Made by a program: the position numbers and the translations under genes. 64,000 nucleotides of DNA from Maratus speciosus (Eukaryota > Arthropoda > Arachnida > Araneae > Salticidae), in contig OZ010793.1 of NCBI GenBank assembly GCA_963932465.1, forward strand, positions 259,189,196-259,253,195, in the 5' to 3' direction. Under the pieces are notes generated by a model. It was not told the origin of the DNA, ran no database searches, and saw nothing but the letters and a program-made list of their open reading frames with translations. Positions 24,030 through 36,676 of this stretch are shown here, piece by piece. The stretch's first letter is position 1; every line of letters begins with the position of its first letter.

Positions 24030-24707
24030 CATGGTATTTTAATAACAATACTGCGAAACAGTTCTTTTGTTTACATTAAATTTTCATCAAGTTTTAGGAT
24101 AAAGTAGTAATATGATTCACAAAAGGCAAGCCTCAACATTTTAGAAATTTCAAATCAAAAGATCTTAAGCATAATTATATTTATAAAAATAAAAGCACTT
24201 TAAACATATTAATATTTAAAAAATAAATAACTATTTGATTCAAACGGTAAATGTTGATTTTTTATTAAAGTACTACTCAAAATCACATATGGGAAACTGA
24301 AAATAACTGATTATATATATTTATTAAAATAGCATATAATTTGTAACATTAAGAAAAATCTCATAAAAGAATTTTATTCCTAAGCAATGATTTATAAAAT
24401 TACACATGCTTCCACTTAGATTAGGCCTAAGTTCCATCAACTGTCAGAATACTTTAATAAAACTACATTTAAATACAAAAACAGTTATATTAATCCTTTA
24501 AAAGTTGCAGAAATGTGTCGTACCTGCACATATTTAAAATTGTTCTGGTGGACTTTAAAATCTTTCTACAAAAGATTAAGTTTATTATACACATAAAAGA
24601 CCCACCTCTTATTATAAAAATGTTTCTGTCATAATTTTAATTTTTGAAAGATTACCTTACCATTAATTTTTTAAACATTATTTGCAACGAGCAGTTTGTT
24701 TATTTAG
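24030..24707. other. AT-rich interval, nothing recognised
   Basis: No open frame, repeat or RNA gene could be supported here. Confidence 0.5.
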
Positions 24708-25125
24708 ATTAATACAATGTGACAGTTTATTTAAGTATGCAATGTTGTTTCAGTGTTGTTGTTGACAGTTGTTTATTTAATTTTTTTTCTTTTGCACGTT
24801 ACATGCTTTATAAATCACTGTTTTCAATCTAATTTTTATTTTTTCCCCTAAAGATAAACAAAGCCTTCTCATTTAAATTTTTCCTTTTATTTTTCTGCAT
24901 TCATAATTATTATTAGGTTAATACAATGTGACAGTTTATTTAAGTATGCAATATTGTTTCAGTGTTGTTGTTGACAGTTTGTTTATTTAGGTATTATTAT
25001 TATTTTTTTTTTTGCATGTTACATGCTTTATAAATCACTGTTTTCAATCTAATTTTTAATTTTTTTCCTAAAGATAAACAAAGACTTCTCATTTAAATTT
25101 TTATTTTCTGCATTCATAATTATTA
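24708..25125 (+). repeat. Two-copy tandem duplication, ~209 bp unit
   Basis: Both copies begin AATACAATGTGACAG (24711 and 24920) and run to TTCTGCATTCATAATTATTA. They differ mainly in T-run lengths and a few substitutions, so the duplication is moderately recent. No coding sequence is seen. Confidence 0.9.
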
Positions 25126-28100
25126 ACAAAACAATAAGACTATAAAACAATCGAAGAATAAAAATTTAACAAGTTTCAGTTTCGGTCGATACCTAATTTT
25201 AAATCATACCAACTGTATCACGTAACTGCTCTGATGACAATAAATATAATTAACATAAGGAAAAAAAACACTTTGTCGTCTTAAAACAACAAACTCTCTA
25301 TCTTTTAAAAATGCTTTTTTTTTTTTCATTTTACTTTCAAAAACACTTAGTCTCATATGAATATAAACAACAAACCCTTTTTGAATCTTTTAAGAACACT
25401 TTTTACTTTCAAAAAGAAAACTCTAAAAATTTTTATTATCCAAAAACATATCTCCCCCCCCCCCCTTTTTTTCATCTTTTAAAATAAAACCAAATAGTGC
25501 AATTGTCCTGGTAACAAACAAGATGGGGATATACGTAAGGCCGGCCCACACTATTTTTTCACTTAGCGGCATATTTTATTTATGCCCCAGACTGAAACAT
25601 ATAAATGTTTATTTCACATTATATGTACAATTTTACTTATGGGCATTTAAAAATATTTTCAGCTAAATAATTTTTGTACTTACTTTTCTTATTGTGTTGT
25701 CATAGTTTGTAGTGTAGCATGTTGTTTTTGGAAAATATAATCTAACGAGTAATGTAATAAAAAAAACTAGTTTGTAGGGAGCGCAAATATTATTTTTGAT
25801 GTTACTTTAATAAACTTACTTTATTGTCTACTCTTTTGACATAGAAGTTGGAGTCCTACCATACTCACAGATTTTTTGAAATCTTCCGCATAATCCTTGT
25901 AAAAGTAGCATACAATCCAAGGACACTAGACAAATTCCAGTAGCTTGCAGAAGATCACTAATGGTAGTTACTTATTATACAATAAAACTACACACCTGCG
26001 ATTTTCTGAAAGCATTCAAATTTGAAGCTCTATCTCTATCCCGGCACCAGCTGATCCGCCAGACGCTTACCTCCACTGGTATACTTCGTATTGATTGATA
26101 TATACAGTTTCTGGATGTAATGTCAAAAATAATACTGATACTCCTTACAAACTAGTTTTTTTATTACATTACTCGCAAAATTATATTTTCATAAAATTGT
26201 ATATTACACAACAAACAAGGACAAAACTAGGGCCTACTATACTTTCATTACTTCTAACATACTATTTTGACCACTGAATTTATGTATATCATGAATTCAT
26301 GATTCGTCTAAAACTTTAATATACACTCAAACATATAGACTCAAATCAAAGAATCTTCCACAGAGAGCATTTTATTTTTTGATAATGAATTCCACTTTCA
26401 AAAATAGTAAGAATAAGTAAATGCTTTTTGAAAAAAAAAATAAATGAATAAATATTTTTTTACTTTAATAGATAAATAGGTACATTTAAACTGATAATCT
26501 ATGCTGTAAGCTAAATCTGTAGCTATACTTGTAAAAGAAATGCACCTAAATAACAATTTAAACAAAATTTTATAAATATATATTTCAAATGGAGAATCTC
26601 CAATTATTTTGGTATCAATATTTTTTTCAATAAATAAAAATAATCATTCCATCACTAACAAGACATGCAGATTTAACTTAAAATACATTGAATAGGCATT
26701 TATAACTGCCTATCGAAATGGAATGGTAATGTGTACAAATTCTTCAAAATGGGCACATAGAAAAGCTGCACATGGTCTGAATATTTCTCAAGTGATTTAA
26801 ACTTCATACAAAGTTATAAATCTTCATAAAAGTTTCAGCATTAATCTTAACAACAAAAAAAAGATAGCACATCTGCAGGAGAAATGTATTAAAAATAAAA
26901 TAAGTAGATCAGCAGTGTTTTCTTTACATGACAAATTTCACAAGTAAATATCTGAAAAGGAGTAAAGAGCAAACTGTTTTGCAATCGGATCTTCCTTGCT
27001 TAAAAGGGAACAGGAAAATACAATGGCTTGTTTGTTTTATAGAAACTTTGTTTAGATGCTCGCTTAACCATGCATAATCAAGTACCTACTATTACCAAAC
27101 TGGATTGAAATTTGCCTGTAACTAATTTTCCATGTAAATATCAATGGGCTACAGTAAACAATATCCTTCTTAACGCTTACAATTATTTTAAGTAAGTAAA
27201 GGGAAATTTAAATCTAAATTGATCAGAAATCCCTATCAAGTAGCCTAATATAATCATTGAAGCAAGCAATTCATTTTAAGAAACAAATATTCTTAAAAAA
27301 TACTTTTATTCTTTGTATACTATTAACGTTCAATAAAAATAAAATAATTTTGATAACTGGACATATCTTCATCCTTATATCTGAAACAAAATCCTTAAAC
27401 AAACTATATAATTAGTATTCTAATATTAATAAAATGTATCTGAATGATTACCAAAAATAGCGATATTTATCCTAGGTTCTTGCATTATCCTATCAAAAGT
27501 ACAACAATTTAAATAATCCATATGGATTACCCACAATTTATTAAATTAAAAGAAAATAATAAAAGATGATATCTATCCAGCATGTTAATAAAACTTACCA
27601 TTTTGTTTCAATCACAAAAAATAGATTCCTCTTTGACGTAAAAACAAAATAATTTTAAATAAATAAAACGATATGAAATATAAATATCACTTAGTAAATT
27701 GACAAGACCGTCATTATTATTAAAAAGCTCTATTTTAAATGGCTGCGCTTGGGTAAGCCGTGCTTAGGATTGATCACGAATCAAACCTACAAAATCGCGT
27801 TCTAACGACCTAAAATCTTGTGTTTAGGTAAAAAGTTAGGTAAGTTAGACATTGGGTCGACCAGTGAAAACGCAGCTTTACAGTTGCATACCCTGCCACG
27901 ATACACGAATCTCAGAGTTTAACTTTTTCAAAAACTGCTGCGGACATTGGTATAAGGGAGTTGTCACTTAAAACAAATTATGTAACTTTTAGGATTGTTT
28001 GCCGTTAAGAGGAAGCTCTCATTGAAGCGCTTTTTGCGAAGGATAGGCTCGATCATATTAGAAGGATGGAAGCACTTGATGATAGAATATCATTTGAGAT

Positions 28101-28202
28101 TGAGACAACTGACGATGGATTAAACACTTGAAAATGAAGATTCGGCTGCTATTACTTCAAACTTACTTTTATATTATAAAACAGTAAACATGAAAATAAA
28201 AC
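25126..28202. other. AT-rich interval, no gene recognised
   Basis: About 3 kb without recognisable gene or element. A C run lies at about 25454-25465. A GGCCGGCCCACACT patch near 25540 could be a worn transposon end. The only protein-like stretch is at 28009-28131, listed separately. Confidence 0.45.
28009..28131 (+). pseudogene. Orphan protein-like fragment, 40 codons
   Basis: Between TAA (28006-28008) and TGA (28129-28131) the frame reads as charged, protein-like sequence: R-L-D-H-I-R-R-M-E-A-L-D-D-R then E-I-E-T-T-D-D. It has no plausible start and I do not recognise the family. It may be the last part of a decayed transposon gene next to repeat X, or chance. Confidence 0.25.
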
Positions 28203-28812
28203 TTTTTAACCATTTGGAAAAATGGTTATTGTCCTCTGTCAGGGTGGGAAATCAAAAACATATCTGAAGTATTTTATTGGTTGAATCCGCATTTTATTCG
28301 TTTTCTGATTGGTCTATACAGTAATCTGTATTTACCCTTTACTTTCAACAGAGATGGATACTTCTGTTGCCACTATGACAAAAAAGTAATAAAAACTACA
28401 AAAAAAAAATTAATAACTCAGAAACAAATTGAGATACAGCTTTTAAATAAATTAGAAGGATTTTTTTTCTCTATACGACGGTGTAAAAAGTAATATTGTG
28501 GGATGTTTAGAAGTTTAAGAATGGAATTTCATTTAAAATTGGTCGTCAGATTTCCAAGAAATCTGACGATGGAAAAGCCTTTTCCTGAACAGCCAATGAA
28601 ATGCTTGGATAATACGTAAGTTTCAGGAAATCTGACGAGTCGCAGGCGATTTTTGTCGCTTGCAATTTTTACGTGTAATAACACTATTAATGTTTAATTC
28701 ATGGCGTACGTAATGTATGATCAACTCCTTGCGATTCTTTATGTCTTAAATTTTAGTCTTTGAAAAAATCGTTTTCCAAATGGTCGTTGTAATTTGTTAA
28801 ATTGCTTTTTTA
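28203..28812 (-). repeat. Dispersed repeat X, copy 2 (inverted relative to copy 1)
   Basis: Uninterrupted copy of the repeat at 15400-16300. It keeps the 11 bp hairpin at 28544-28568 and the terminal AACCATTT palindrome near 28210-28232. A third half-hairpin, GAAATCTGACG, recurs at about 28628. It supplies the empty site for the TTAA MITE. Confidence 0.8.
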
Positions 28813-28917
28813 AAAAAAAAAAATTTAAAATATTATCTTTTAAGTTTATGCGACTCCATGCTCCGACATTTCTTCCTGACGGATTCAAGTTATTTTTTAC
28901 AGGGAAATATTTTAAAA

Positions 28918-29061
28918 CTAGCCGCCCTTGGCGACCAGTTTGGTCTCCTCTAAATGTATGCTAAGCACTGCATAACTTTACTTTTATTCCTAATTTAATT
29001 TTTTTTTTGGTAAATCCTTCGCCAAATCGGAAGATTCTGATACAGAAATCATGAACTCGGT
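28918..29061 (-). repeat. Fragment of the composite's CTAG-ended segment, diverged
   Basis: Begins CTAGCCGCCCTTGG and continues to GAAATCATGAACTC, matching 47507-47640 with substantial divergence. It is directly followed by M1 copy 3, an order different from that in the composite, so it is an independent old insertion. Confidence 0.55.
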
Positions 29062-29330
29062 CTTTTTATGTTAGCCGGGCGCAGGTGATAAATCGCCAAA
29101 CATTGTTCCCGTCGAATTTTTTTGTACTTCATTTAAAATATAATACTTTCATACATTTTATTTGAAAAACAAATTTAATTTAAAACTGAAAACTTTAAAT
29201 TTTATGATTCTCAATCATTTCTTTAGAAAGAAAAAAGTAATAAATAATACCATAAACCATGATATTTAATTTCAACATCAAAGCTTTGTTTTAATTTACC
29301 ATGCGAAAAAATGTTAGTCGCATGAAATGG
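29062..29330 (-). mobile_element. M1 inverted-repeat element, copy 3, diverged
   Basis: Starts TTTTTATGTTAGCCGGGCGC and matches the reverse complement of 47128-47446, including the AAATAATACCATAAACC block. The far end is worn (TTAGTCGCATG), so the boundary is approximate. Confidence 0.6.
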
Positions 29331-29407
29331 ACTATTATAATACTGATACATGGCGTTGGAACAATATTTGGCGAACAATATATCTTTTTCTACAACTAAA
29401 AGATTGT

Positions 29408-30819
29408 TCATATTTTTTTTTTTTTTTCTTTTTTTATCATTTGCATGTTTTCTAAAAAAATTCTTATTTTCCCAATGCAATTTTTAACTTCATCAGATGT
29501 AATATGCGGCGCTTCAGCTTCTTCAGATTCGCTGTCAGATGAATTTTGATTGGCAACAATTTCTTCGATTGTCAAACCTTCAAATGTTGAAAGCACTTTT
29601 GTCTACATTAATGTACTCAATTGCCGATAGAGGATGCTCAATATCAGTTAATTTGTGTATTTCATCTTGTAGATCTTGAAGTGCTGTACTGTTTTGCTTT
29701 TCAGTAGATCCTTCAGATTTAATCAATCCAGTATGTTTCCAGCAATTAACAACAGTTTCTGATGAAATTTCATCCCATGCTTTTTTATCATGCGAATAGC
29801 ATCATGAAAAGGATTGGAGAAAAATAATCTTTACTGATTTTTTCAATAATATGGCGGGCGTGATACTTTCGATAATGAGCTTTAAATGAGTTTATTATAC
29901 CCGCATCCAAAGGATGTAAAAATCTAGGAGAGTCAGGAGGTAAAAATTCAATGCGGATATTGCTCAATGGATATGGGGGCAATGGCAAGGGGCTTTATCC
30001 AAAATCATTAAAATATGGCGTTTGCTTCTTTTCATTTCTAAGTTGAAATTCACTAACCTTTTTTGAAATAATGCTGCAGTCATCCAGGCTCTTTTGTTAT
30101 TCTCATAATCTACATTAAAAAAAGGATTAAAATTTAAAAAATATCTTGGCTTAGCTGATTTTCCAATCACAGTCATAGTTCTTTTATCAAATCCATCACT
30201 ATGCGCACAGAACACAAGAGACACGATCTTTCTTTTTTATGCATCTTTTAGCAGGCCCATTCGAAATTGTTTTATCTGGCTGCAAGCGGTAAAAAAGGCC
30301 ACTTTCATCCATATTGTTAACGTCCTCTAGTTTATACTCTAAAATCAGCGCACTCAATTTTTTATGACCATTTAACACAATATCTTCATCAACATCTGCA
30401 GTCTCACCACTTCGTATGTACTGAGAGAATCGTCGTCGCTTTTTAAATCTGCTCAACCAGTCACTACTGTATTCGAAATCTGCGAGATTCATTTGCTGGC
30501 CAAGGACTTTTGCCTGCTCTCTGATGATGTCTCCGTTTATAGTAGCATTTTTAGCACCCACTTGTTGTATCCATGTGCAAAGGGCATCCTCTAAGTCTTC
30601 ATGTTTAGCTGTTTTCAGCCTTTTTACATTTGACTGCAGATCGTTGGTGTTAATCCATTTTTCTGTATTCATCAAAATGTCTGCGATGCAGCGCCTGCTA
30701 ACAGGCTTTTCCAGAGTACAGAAAAATGATTGGAGATGTGTTGCTGCGATACACATTTCTTTTTTATATTCACAAATTTCCCGCTTTTACGAAATTGATA
30801 AAACCGCTCTTTTCGCCAT
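29408..30819 (-). pseudogene. Tigger/pogo-type transposase (DDE_1, CENP-B-like)
   Basis: Minus-strand ATG at 30819 begins M-A-K-R-A-V-L-S, the start typical of Tigger proteins, but TAA follows within about 10 codons (near 30788). The long open part (30199-30756) holds the N-terminal psq-type and CENP-B-type helix-turn-helix domains, with I-A-D-I-L and D-W-L-S-R-F-K-K-R, and the first catalytic aspartate in N-M-D-E-S-G-L-F. A frameshift near 30200-30225 leads to G-K-S-A-K-P-R and the second aspartate (L-D-K-A-P-C-H). Another near 29965-29990 leads to F-L-P-P-D-S-P and the third (P-L-D-A-G-I-I). A poly-lysine-ended acidic tail finishes it. Confidence 0.9.
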
Positions 30820-31470
30820 AATGAGTTAAAATAAATATTTAACAGATTTAGCTGCTGAATTCATCGATGTTGCAATCAACGTCCGATCGAAATTTCGAAT
30901 GAGAGATTTTGCATTGCACGCCGTTTTTTTTTTTTCGCTAAAAATCGACAAAAACTGCAGGCAGGCTTTCATCCACTTCTTTTGTTAGGACTCCGACCAT
31001 TGGACGGAGAAGTTATTTTCTGCATTGTTCTCACCTGGGAGAGGAGAGACCCTTTCGGCCAATGGCGTGCCACGCTTTGTTCCCCCCGGTCCAGAAGCGC
31101 ATCGGGTCACGTAACTCGCCAGTCGGATGTCGGAATCAGAACTTTCACTTGCTCGGCAGCTCAGCGCGCAGTACTTTTCTTCTCGCAATGACAGGCAGAA
31201 TGGGTGGCAAGTGCATTTTGGCACGTGTTGAGAACAATACGAATTCTTTGCTATTTAATAAAGTTTGAATTGAGCTTTAAAACATCTAGAAGCAGGAAAA
31301 GGTGCCCTTTGAAATTCTAACAAAAATTTTTAAAAAGAAAGATATGCAAAGAAAATATTTAGTACACAGTTTTTTTTGGCTGTATATCGAGTTGGCGCTT
31401 TAACGGATGCATTACATTGAAAATCCCATTTGGCGCTATTTCGAGATGGCACTAAATCAGGGTTTGACTG
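29408..31470 (-). mobile_element. Tigger/pogo DNA transposon, broken
   Basis: The 5' terminal inverted repeat is at about 31425-31470, read on the minus strand as CAGTCAAACCCTGATTTAG; TA at 31471-31472 fits the pogo target. The broken transposase lies at 29408-30819. Between them is a ~650 bp leader with an unusually G+C-rich part (about 30980-31230). The opposite terminal repeat is not found; M1 copy 3 and older DNA lie where it should be. Confidence 0.85.
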
Positions 31471-31472
31471 TA

Positions 31473-32140
31473 TAAGCAGAAGGAAGATTTCAATATTTTT
31501 CTATGAGCAAGTATCAACAAATATGAAAGTTACTTTTTATAGAGATTACAATTGAATTGAGGGGAAATAATCTTATTACCAGATTTTATTTATACGTCAG
31601 AGTGTCTAAAATTTATAAATACTTTTTGCATAAAGAAAACCTACAGACGAGGCATATGTTCATAGCTGCCAACCTTCTGGTAACCATGTTTTGAACCTTC
31701 AAGTAACCATGTTTTGAACAAGAAAATTTATTTAATAAAATGTTTCTAGTTTCTATGTTATACTTACTTGTTTTCATTTATTACAATTTCTGGTTCAGAA
31801 CATGTTAATGGACTTGGAAAAAAAATAACCATGTATTTTTAATGTTTTCAATCCTTTTGTATTTTCTTTTTCATCCTACTTTAAGTAATCGGGGTGCTTA
31901 TTTATTTTTCCATATTCGGGATTTCTTTTCGATTTATGGAGTGGTATGTAAAGTGTATCATTTAAAAGAAAAGAAAACTTCGATCGGTAAGTCGTAATTC
32001 AATGTAAAACTAGTATGTTGTGGCCATCACAAAACTTTCTTCTATATAAATCACGTCAATTAAATCATTTAACTAGTACAGGAAATTACATTAATTTAGC
32101 ACCAATTCATATCAAAGTGTATCTGAATTTGAAGCTTGAT
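31473..32140. other. AT-rich interval, nothing recognised
   Basis: No gene, RNA or bounded repeat could be supported. AACCATGTTTTGAAC recurs twice within 40 bp near 31680-31720. Confidence 0.45.
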
Positions 32141-33880
32141 AAAAATTCGTGCCTTAGTTCTTGAGATAGAGCTATAGCGGAAATTCTGAAAAATGTAGCT
32201 TAGCAGCGCCACCAGTTGAGTGATTTACACCAATACATAAACAGGAATAATTGATATCCAAGTATACATGGATCTGAAGTTCGTTGAAAATCTAAGCATT
32301 AGTTCTTGAGATAGAACTATTGCGGAAATCACAAAAAAGCATTGCGGTGCCACCTATTGAGCGATTTACACCAAACTGTATAAAATGTCAATTCATGTCA
32401 AGGGCTAACTGATTCTAAAATTTCATGAAAATTCGTGCATTAGTTCTTGAGATACACCTATAGTGGAAATTCTGAAAAATATAGCATAGCAGCGCCACCT
32501 GTTGAGCGATTTACACCAAAATGTACAATATGTCAATTCATGTCAAGGATTAACTGATTCTGAAGTTTGGTGAAAATTATTGCATTAGTTCTTGAGATAC
32601 AGCTATAATGGAAATTCTGAAAAGTGCAGCATAGCAGCGCCACCTGTTGAGCGATTTGCACCAAAACACAAGCTGCACTAATTCATATCAAAGTATACTT
32701 GAATCTGAAGTTTCATGAAAATCCAAGCATTAGTTGTTGAGATAGAGCTATTGCCGCAATCGTAAAAAATGCAGTATAGCAGCGCCACCTGTTGAGCGAT
32801 TTACACCAAAATGTAGAAAACTTCAATTCATGTCAAGGACTAGCTGAATCTGAAGTTTGATGAAAATCCGTGCATTATTTGTGGAGATTGAGCTATTGCG
32901 GAAATCGTGAAAAAGGCTGCATAGCAGCGCTACCTCTTGAGCGATGTACAAAAACTAATCAGCACCAATTTATATCAGGGGGTAACTGAATATAATTTTT
33001 ATTAAAATGTCAATATTTCAAAATTCACTATCTCAGTGCCAAATTAAATGGCAATCTGTGTTCATCATGATAATTCTAAAAATATGAAATTCCTTGCATT
33101 AGTTCTTGAGGTATGACTGTCACTGAAATCGTGTAAATCCAGCAAAATGCAGCATAGCAACGCCACCTATTGGGTTATTTACACCAGAACCTAATTATCA
33201 CCAACTTATGTCAACGTCTAACTGAATATGAAGTTTGAGGAAAATTCGTGCATTAGTTCTTGAGATAGAGGTATTGCGCAAATTATGACAAATGCAACAT
33301 AGAAGCGCCACCTGTGGAGCGATTTGCAACAACACATAATCAGCAGCAGTATTAATCAAGTTATACTTAAATCTGAAGTTTGATGAAAATCCGTGCATTA
33401 GTTCTTAAGATAGAGCTATTGAGGAAATAGTTCAAAATGCAGCACAGCAGCGCCACCTATTGGGTGATTAACACTAACACGTAGTCAGCATCATTTCATA
33501 TGAAGGACTAACTAAATCCGAAGTTTGATGAAAATGTGTGCATTAGTTCTTGAGATAGAGCTACTGCGAAAATAGTGTAAATCCTGCAAAATGCAGCATA
33601 GCAGCGCCGCCTGTTGGGCGATTTACACCAAAACCTAAACAGTATCTATTCATGTCAAGGACTAATGGAATCTGAAGTTTTGTAAAAATCCGTGCATTAG
33701 TTCTTGAGATAGAGCTTTTGCGGAAATCCTGCAAAATGCTGCATACCAGCACCACCTGTTGAGCGATTTACACCAAAAACTAATCAGCACCAATTTATAT
33801 CAGGGTCTAACTGAATATCATTTTTTATTAAATTCCGTGCATTAGTTCTTGAGATAGAGCGCCCACAAAATTTGTGTCAC
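32140..33880 (+). repeat. Tandem array, ~145 bp period, about 12 units
   Basis: GCATTAGTTCTTGAGATAGA-like starts occur at about 32153, 32298, 32437, 32582, 32728, 32871, 33096, 33250, 33396, 33541, 33694 and 33839. Each unit also has AGCAGCGCCACCTGTTGAGC and GATTTACACCAAAA. One interval (32871-33096) is 80 bp longer, through an internal insertion. The last unit leads straight into the GACA microsatellite. Open frames within it are not conserved between units. Confidence 0.9.
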
Positions 33881-33881
33881 A

Positions 33882-33883
<2 letters not shown>

Positions 33884-33956
<73 letters not shown>

Positions 33957-33969
33957 TCACAGACAGACA
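33884..33969 (+). repeat. (GACA/GACG)n microsatellite
   Basis: About 85 bp of GACA repeats with a few GACG and GACT variants. It caps the 145 bp array and is followed by CATTTTGTAAAAACATG, a short palindromic stretch. Confidence 0.95.
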
Positions 33970-34426
33970 TTTTGTAAAAACATGTTTTTCGGAATCTCTG
34001 ACCCCTAAAACCTGTAAATCCGTCGAAAACTGGAATTCGAAAATTTTCACGAAACCAATACTTTCTTCTTGTAAAGATAGAAGAAAGTAAAAAAATGGTA
34101 ACGTTCCATGTAAAATCCAGGAACGTTTCGCCTTTTCTCAGGTTTTCAGAATAATTTAGCTCTTTCCTGTGAAATTCTGGTTTTCTTATCTGAAACGTTC
34201 CTGAACAAAAGTTGGAAAACAGCAAAACGCTGCAGCCGCCATTTATTATTTTTTTGCTATAATCCGTTGCTCGCGCGCGAGTGTCGAAAACGAATTCCTT
34301 AAATGAATGTAAAAAAATCAATATGGAATGCAAATAAATCAATAGACGACATAATCGTTTACGTCTCTATTGCCAAGACTATTCAGATGAAAATACAATA
34401 CCTCTGTGACATCGCTAAGAGATTAT
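33970..34426. other. Spacer with a weak foldback
   Basis: GGAACGTTTCG near 34119 is mirrored by GAAACGTTCC near 34191, enclosing ~60 bp. No gene is seen. Confidence 0.4.
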
Positions 34427-35027
34427 CTCTCGTACAGGGGCGCGCCGACCCAGTGTGCAAAGTGTGCGGCGCACACAGTCGCCGAAGTAGTAAAGGCGCC
34501 AAAGATTTCAGTTGAGGAGCAAATACTTTTAAAAAAAAAAACTTTTTTGGTTAAACTAAAATGTTTTACATTTTCTTGACATCTGAATTATGCTTTGTAG
34601 GTTTACCTGAGATAAACTTTCTTACAGATAGTTATTTATTTCATTTTATTCTACTTATGAGTCTCCTAATAAGTGATTTAGACGTAGACCGGTCCAACCT
34701 TTCAATAAACAGAGGCGCTTCATGTAGTTGCAAACAATGAAAGGCGCCACAATTCACATGGCTGAAAATATGCAACACTATTATCTTACTGTAGTTTGTG
34801 GTAAAAAAATAATACAGTTTTGTTATCACAGGTGCTAAATTGCACCTTTTTTTATCGCAATTGTCTTCTTACTGTAGAATTTCTGTCATAAATAAGATGG
34901 AAAATTACTATATTCGGAAATGCTGGTAAAAATTTCCCCTGCTGTAATCAAGCCATGAATAATGGTAGACTTATGCGTCACGAGTGTTTTATACACTGCT
35001 CAAAACAATTAAAGGATATTTGAAGTT

Positions 35028-36457
35028 TCTCTCTATTCTAAAAAAAAGTAACTACCGCTGTCACCGCCGCCGCCGCCGCCGCCGCCGGTTTTGAATTTTT
35101 TGTGACCGGAGGTCTTTCTTCGTTAATATTGAGAAAAATAATGCATACAAAAATATGAAAATCAGTGGTTTTATACAGAAATGTTTGATAAACACGCTGA
35201 TGCAGACAGTTTTCAAATCGAAGAATTATTTTAAGAGATATTTAATGCTAAAGTTGGACAAAATCGTCCCACTAAAAAAGTTTTATAGCAGCAAAAACTG
35301 TACATGGCAGTGTAATCATTTTTAGATCATTTTATGCGTTAGAATTTGCGGGAGTGCAGATTGCATTAATTTTTTTATTTTGACTCATTTTTTCAGGTTT
35401 TATTTCTATTTTAAATTCAAATATTCAGCATTTCTAGAGATATTTTTTACAGATTTCAGAAAATTGTACTAATTTAAACTGTTGCCATCTGTATAAAAAG
35501 CGCAAGCAATAATGTTTGCTTCAAATTAAAAATTTATTTACACGTGACTATTATAAACAGGAAAAAAACTTTCAAATTAGAATTAAATAATTATGTATAA
35601 AAAGCAGGAACTTATTAAAAATTACGTCATAAAAAGTGCACACTTGAATTTTAAAAGAGAAAGGATATTGTAAAATAATAAATTCATTAACATGCGTTAG
35701 AAGTCATAGGAGAAATTACGTCATATTTACGTCACATTATAGTTATTACATAAAATGAACACAAAATAATATTGCAAAAAAGTTTAAATTTAGAAATTGC
35801 GCTAGACATTTATTTAATATTTTGAGAGGATATTTTCAACTATTTTTGTTAGGAAACCGCAAATAATATTTCATTGCTGACAAAAGTACTTTCACGCGAT
35901 TATTTAAAAGAGAAAGAATAGCTTGGTAAAAATTACGTCAGATTAAAAACGATTAATTTAAAATGTCTCATTTAAAAGAACTTTCTTTTCGCTTTGTTAA
36001 AAAATACCAGGAGACAAAGACTCTGTTTACTTAATTCCTTTTATATTAGCTTATTTTGAAATGTTGTTACACGTGTCTACGTCATCAAGTTATTTTTATT
36101 TGGACGTTTTATTTGTATTTTTATTAATGTTGTACGAATTTATTTGTTCTTTCGTTATTTAAAATAAAAAAATTATGTCAATTTGTATAATTTGGCGAGT
36201 GGTTTGGCGATTTATATAATTTGGCGAAATTGGTCGACGGGATAATCAAGTAGTACCGCAGCGGATTTGGCGTTAAAATTCCCCAATCAAAGAGAAATGA
36301 ATAGAAATTCGTTTATAGGGAGATCGCCACTGTTTTTTAAATTATAATTCAATCTTTCGAAATCTTTTTAAAGCCGATCAAATTAGCGTGCATTTAGAGC
36401 CTGCGGTGTCTGGACGGGGGTTGGCGAGCGTAGCTCGTAGGGGGCCGAGCCCCCTAG
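35028..36457 (+). mobile_element. Helitron family B, copy B4
   Basis: Starts TCTCTCTATTCTAAAA and ends with the GGGGGC...GCCCCC hairpin and CTAG. About 30 bp in lies a (CCG)n run, also conserved in B5. The body resembles B1 and B3, but the 5' end is a different subtype. Flanking bases are T on both sides. It has no coding capacity. It interrupts the leader of the mariner element upstream of its transposase. Confidence 0.88.
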
Positions 36458-36622
36458 TTATATAAAATAAAGATATAAACGAAATTTTTTTTTGCCGAAA
36501 ATTGAAGAAGAGAATCACAAATGCAAATTTTTCTGGTTTTCAAACTATGGAGTATGCAAATTTTGAGTTCGACGTCAAAAACGTCGCTTCAGCGGCAGCG
36601 AATGAAATTTGACTTTCAACTG

Positions 36623-36661
36623 GATAAAAGAGAATGAAGACAAGAATGATCGGCATTCAGT
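36623..36661 (+). promoter_or_regulatory. Possible core promoter of the mariner transposase
   Basis: GATAAAAG (36623-36630) resembles a TATA box, and TTCAGTG (36656-36662) resembles an arthropod initiator. They are about 36 bp apart, a few bases more than usual. Both lie between the Helitron end and the ATG, so the nested insertion would leave them in place. Confidence 0.3.
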
Positions 36662-36676
36662 GATTGCTTTGTTTCG

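Noticed and set aside
25840..26095. Possible noncoding first exon on the minus strand with a GGTAAGC donor-like motif
   Set aside because: A single donor-like match without acceptor, promoter or coding continuation is not enough.
30982..31268. Open frames of 68-79 codons in the G+C-rich part of the Tigger leader
   Set aside because: Frames overlap on both strands with no domain; high G+C alone lowers stop frequency, and the place is an untranslated leader.
33842..34342. 166-codon minus-strand open frame across the GACA tract
   Set aside because: Half of it is a low-complexity repeat from the microsatellite and it does not match any domain.
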